Origin: Candidatus Stahliibacteriota bacterium
GTDB lineage: Bacteria; Hydrothermota; Tepidihabitantia; SM23-42
Reading direction: 5' to 3'
NCBI GenBank assembly: GCA_030670605.1
Contig: DAOVBK010000091.1
Span: forward strand, 1 to 6,636
DNA length: 6,636 bases
Shown: piece by piece, positions 6,251 to 6,636 of the stretch
Numbering within the stretch: the stretch's first letter is position 1
Layout: the number at the start of each line of letters is the position of its first letter
The notes under the pieces: model-generated
Seen by the model: only the letters and a program-made list of their open reading frames with translations
Database searches by the model: none
What the model was told of the DNA's origin: nothing
Translations under genes and position numbers: made by a program

Positions 6251-6255
6251 ATCTG

Positions 6256-6546
6256 TTACCGTACAACAACAAACTTCCCAATCTGTTCGCCGACGTTTGA
6301 TTCAATATGGAAGATATAGATACCGCTCGCAACAAGCTGACGGTTGTCGCTCAACAAATCCCACCATTCATCACCACCAAGATTGTTCGGCACGGTCGGA
6401 CCTTGCTCAGGTACCTCAGTATCAATATGCAATATCGTACGCACTAACTCACCATTCAAGTTGAAAATACGAATCGTACAACTCGACGGCAAGTTGATAA
6501 ACCGCAAACGCCGCTCCAACACCCGCTGCTGCCACTCGTTGTTCAC
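6256..6546 (-). CDS. C-terminal FlgD-Ig/sorting-type domain of a secreted protein (downstream of an in-frame TAA)
   Basis: 96 residues from a formal GTG at 6546 to TAA at 6256-6258. The pattern is that of the C-terminal beta-sandwich of large exported proteins in FCB-type and candidate phyla: L-R-F-I-N-L-P-S-S-C-T-I-R-I-F-N-L-N-G-E-L-V-R-T-I, then E-W-W-D-L-L-S-D-N, then V-A-S-G-I-Y-I-F-H-I and I-G-K-F-V-V-V-R at the end. Such domains are thought to help in surface attachment or secretion; that role is inferred. It is not a separate gene: reading upstream in the same frame gives K-V-V-P-N-P, then TAA at 6550-6552, then V-V-N-N-E-W. The family has Tyr at that spot (VPNPY). So this is the tail of a longer gene broken by one nonsense codon, or by a one-base error. 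It converges on the dCMP deaminase gene. Confidence 0.7.
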   Translation of the reverse strand: MNNEWQQRVLERRLRFINLPSSCTIRIFNLNGELVRTILHIDTEVPEQGPTVPNNLGGDEWWDLLSDNRQLVASGIYIFHIESNVGEQIGKFVVVR

Positions 6547-6549
6547 GAC

Positions 6550-6636
6550 TTACGGATTCGGCACGACCTTAACATTCAACGCATCAACCGCATCCGCATA
6601 CGACGCCGGCGTCGCACTCACCTCTAACTCACCATA
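6550..6636 (-). CDS. Upstream piece of the same secreted-protein gene, cut by the window edge, ending at a premature TAA
   Basis: 28 residues are visible before TAA (6550-6552): Y-G-E-L-E-V-S-A-T-P-A-S at the edge, then V-D-A-L-N-V-K-V-V-P-N-P. The V-V-P-N-P(Y) signature marks the beginning of the C-terminal domain that continues in the same frame after the stop. The rest of the gene lies beyond the window. Confidence 0.6.
   Translation of the reverse strand, partial: YGELEVSATPASYADAVDALNVKVVPNP

Overview
The window most likely comes from an uncultivated bacterium of the FCB-related candidate phyla, with WOR-3-type lineages the best guess. This rests on three things: a GWxTD-domain protein, a secreted-protein C-terminal domain of the VPNPY...WDL...ASGIYIFHI...GKF type, and gaps filled with imperfect palindromes and A-rich or pyrimidine-rich near-repeats. 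The assignment is from family knowledge and recall; no search was run.

Layout. A 5'-truncated GWxTD-domain gene (1-1143, +) is followed after 36 bases by a NYN/PIN-like nuclease gene (1180-1851, +) with a strong ribosome binding site; these two look co-transcribed. After an 89-base gap holding a degenerate palindrome comes a PHP-family phosphatase of the histidinol-phosphatase type (1941-2777, +). A 242-base gap carries a 36-base-arm inverted repeat and then a near-consensus promoter whose expected start point falls on the gyrA ATG, so gyrA is probably transcribed leaderless. gyrA occupies 3020-5443 (+) but is interrupted. A 176-base gap made of nested inverted repeats precedes a dCMP deaminase gene (5620-6060, +). 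A 195-base gap of direct and inverted repeats, including six 8-base units, separates it from a convergent, partial gene on the minus strand (6636-6256) encoding the C-terminal end of a secreted or surface protein.

The most notable signal is in gyrA. Its frame runs from 3020 to 5443 with a normal total length of 807 codons, but three in-frame TAA codons at 4928, 4949 and 4970, exactly 21 bases apart, lie in the third blade of the C-terminal beta-pinwheel. They sit in or beside an island of about 12% GC and a perfect 7-bp hairpin. Both flanks are well-conserved GyrA in the same frame and no single frameshift repairs the gap. The minus-strand gene at the right edge has a similar defect: one in-frame TAA exactly where the conserved Tyr of VPNPY belongs. 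The candidates are decay, sequence or assembly error, a split GyrA, or recoding. The sequence alone does not decide, although TAA is also used as an ordinary terminator twice in this window.

Functionally the set is mixed housekeeping: DNA topology (GyrA), pyrimidine deoxynucleotide supply (dCMP deaminase), a PHP phosphatase, an RNase-like NYN protein, and two envelope or secreted proteins. I see no defence system, mobile-element transposase, CRISPR array, tRNA or rRNA.
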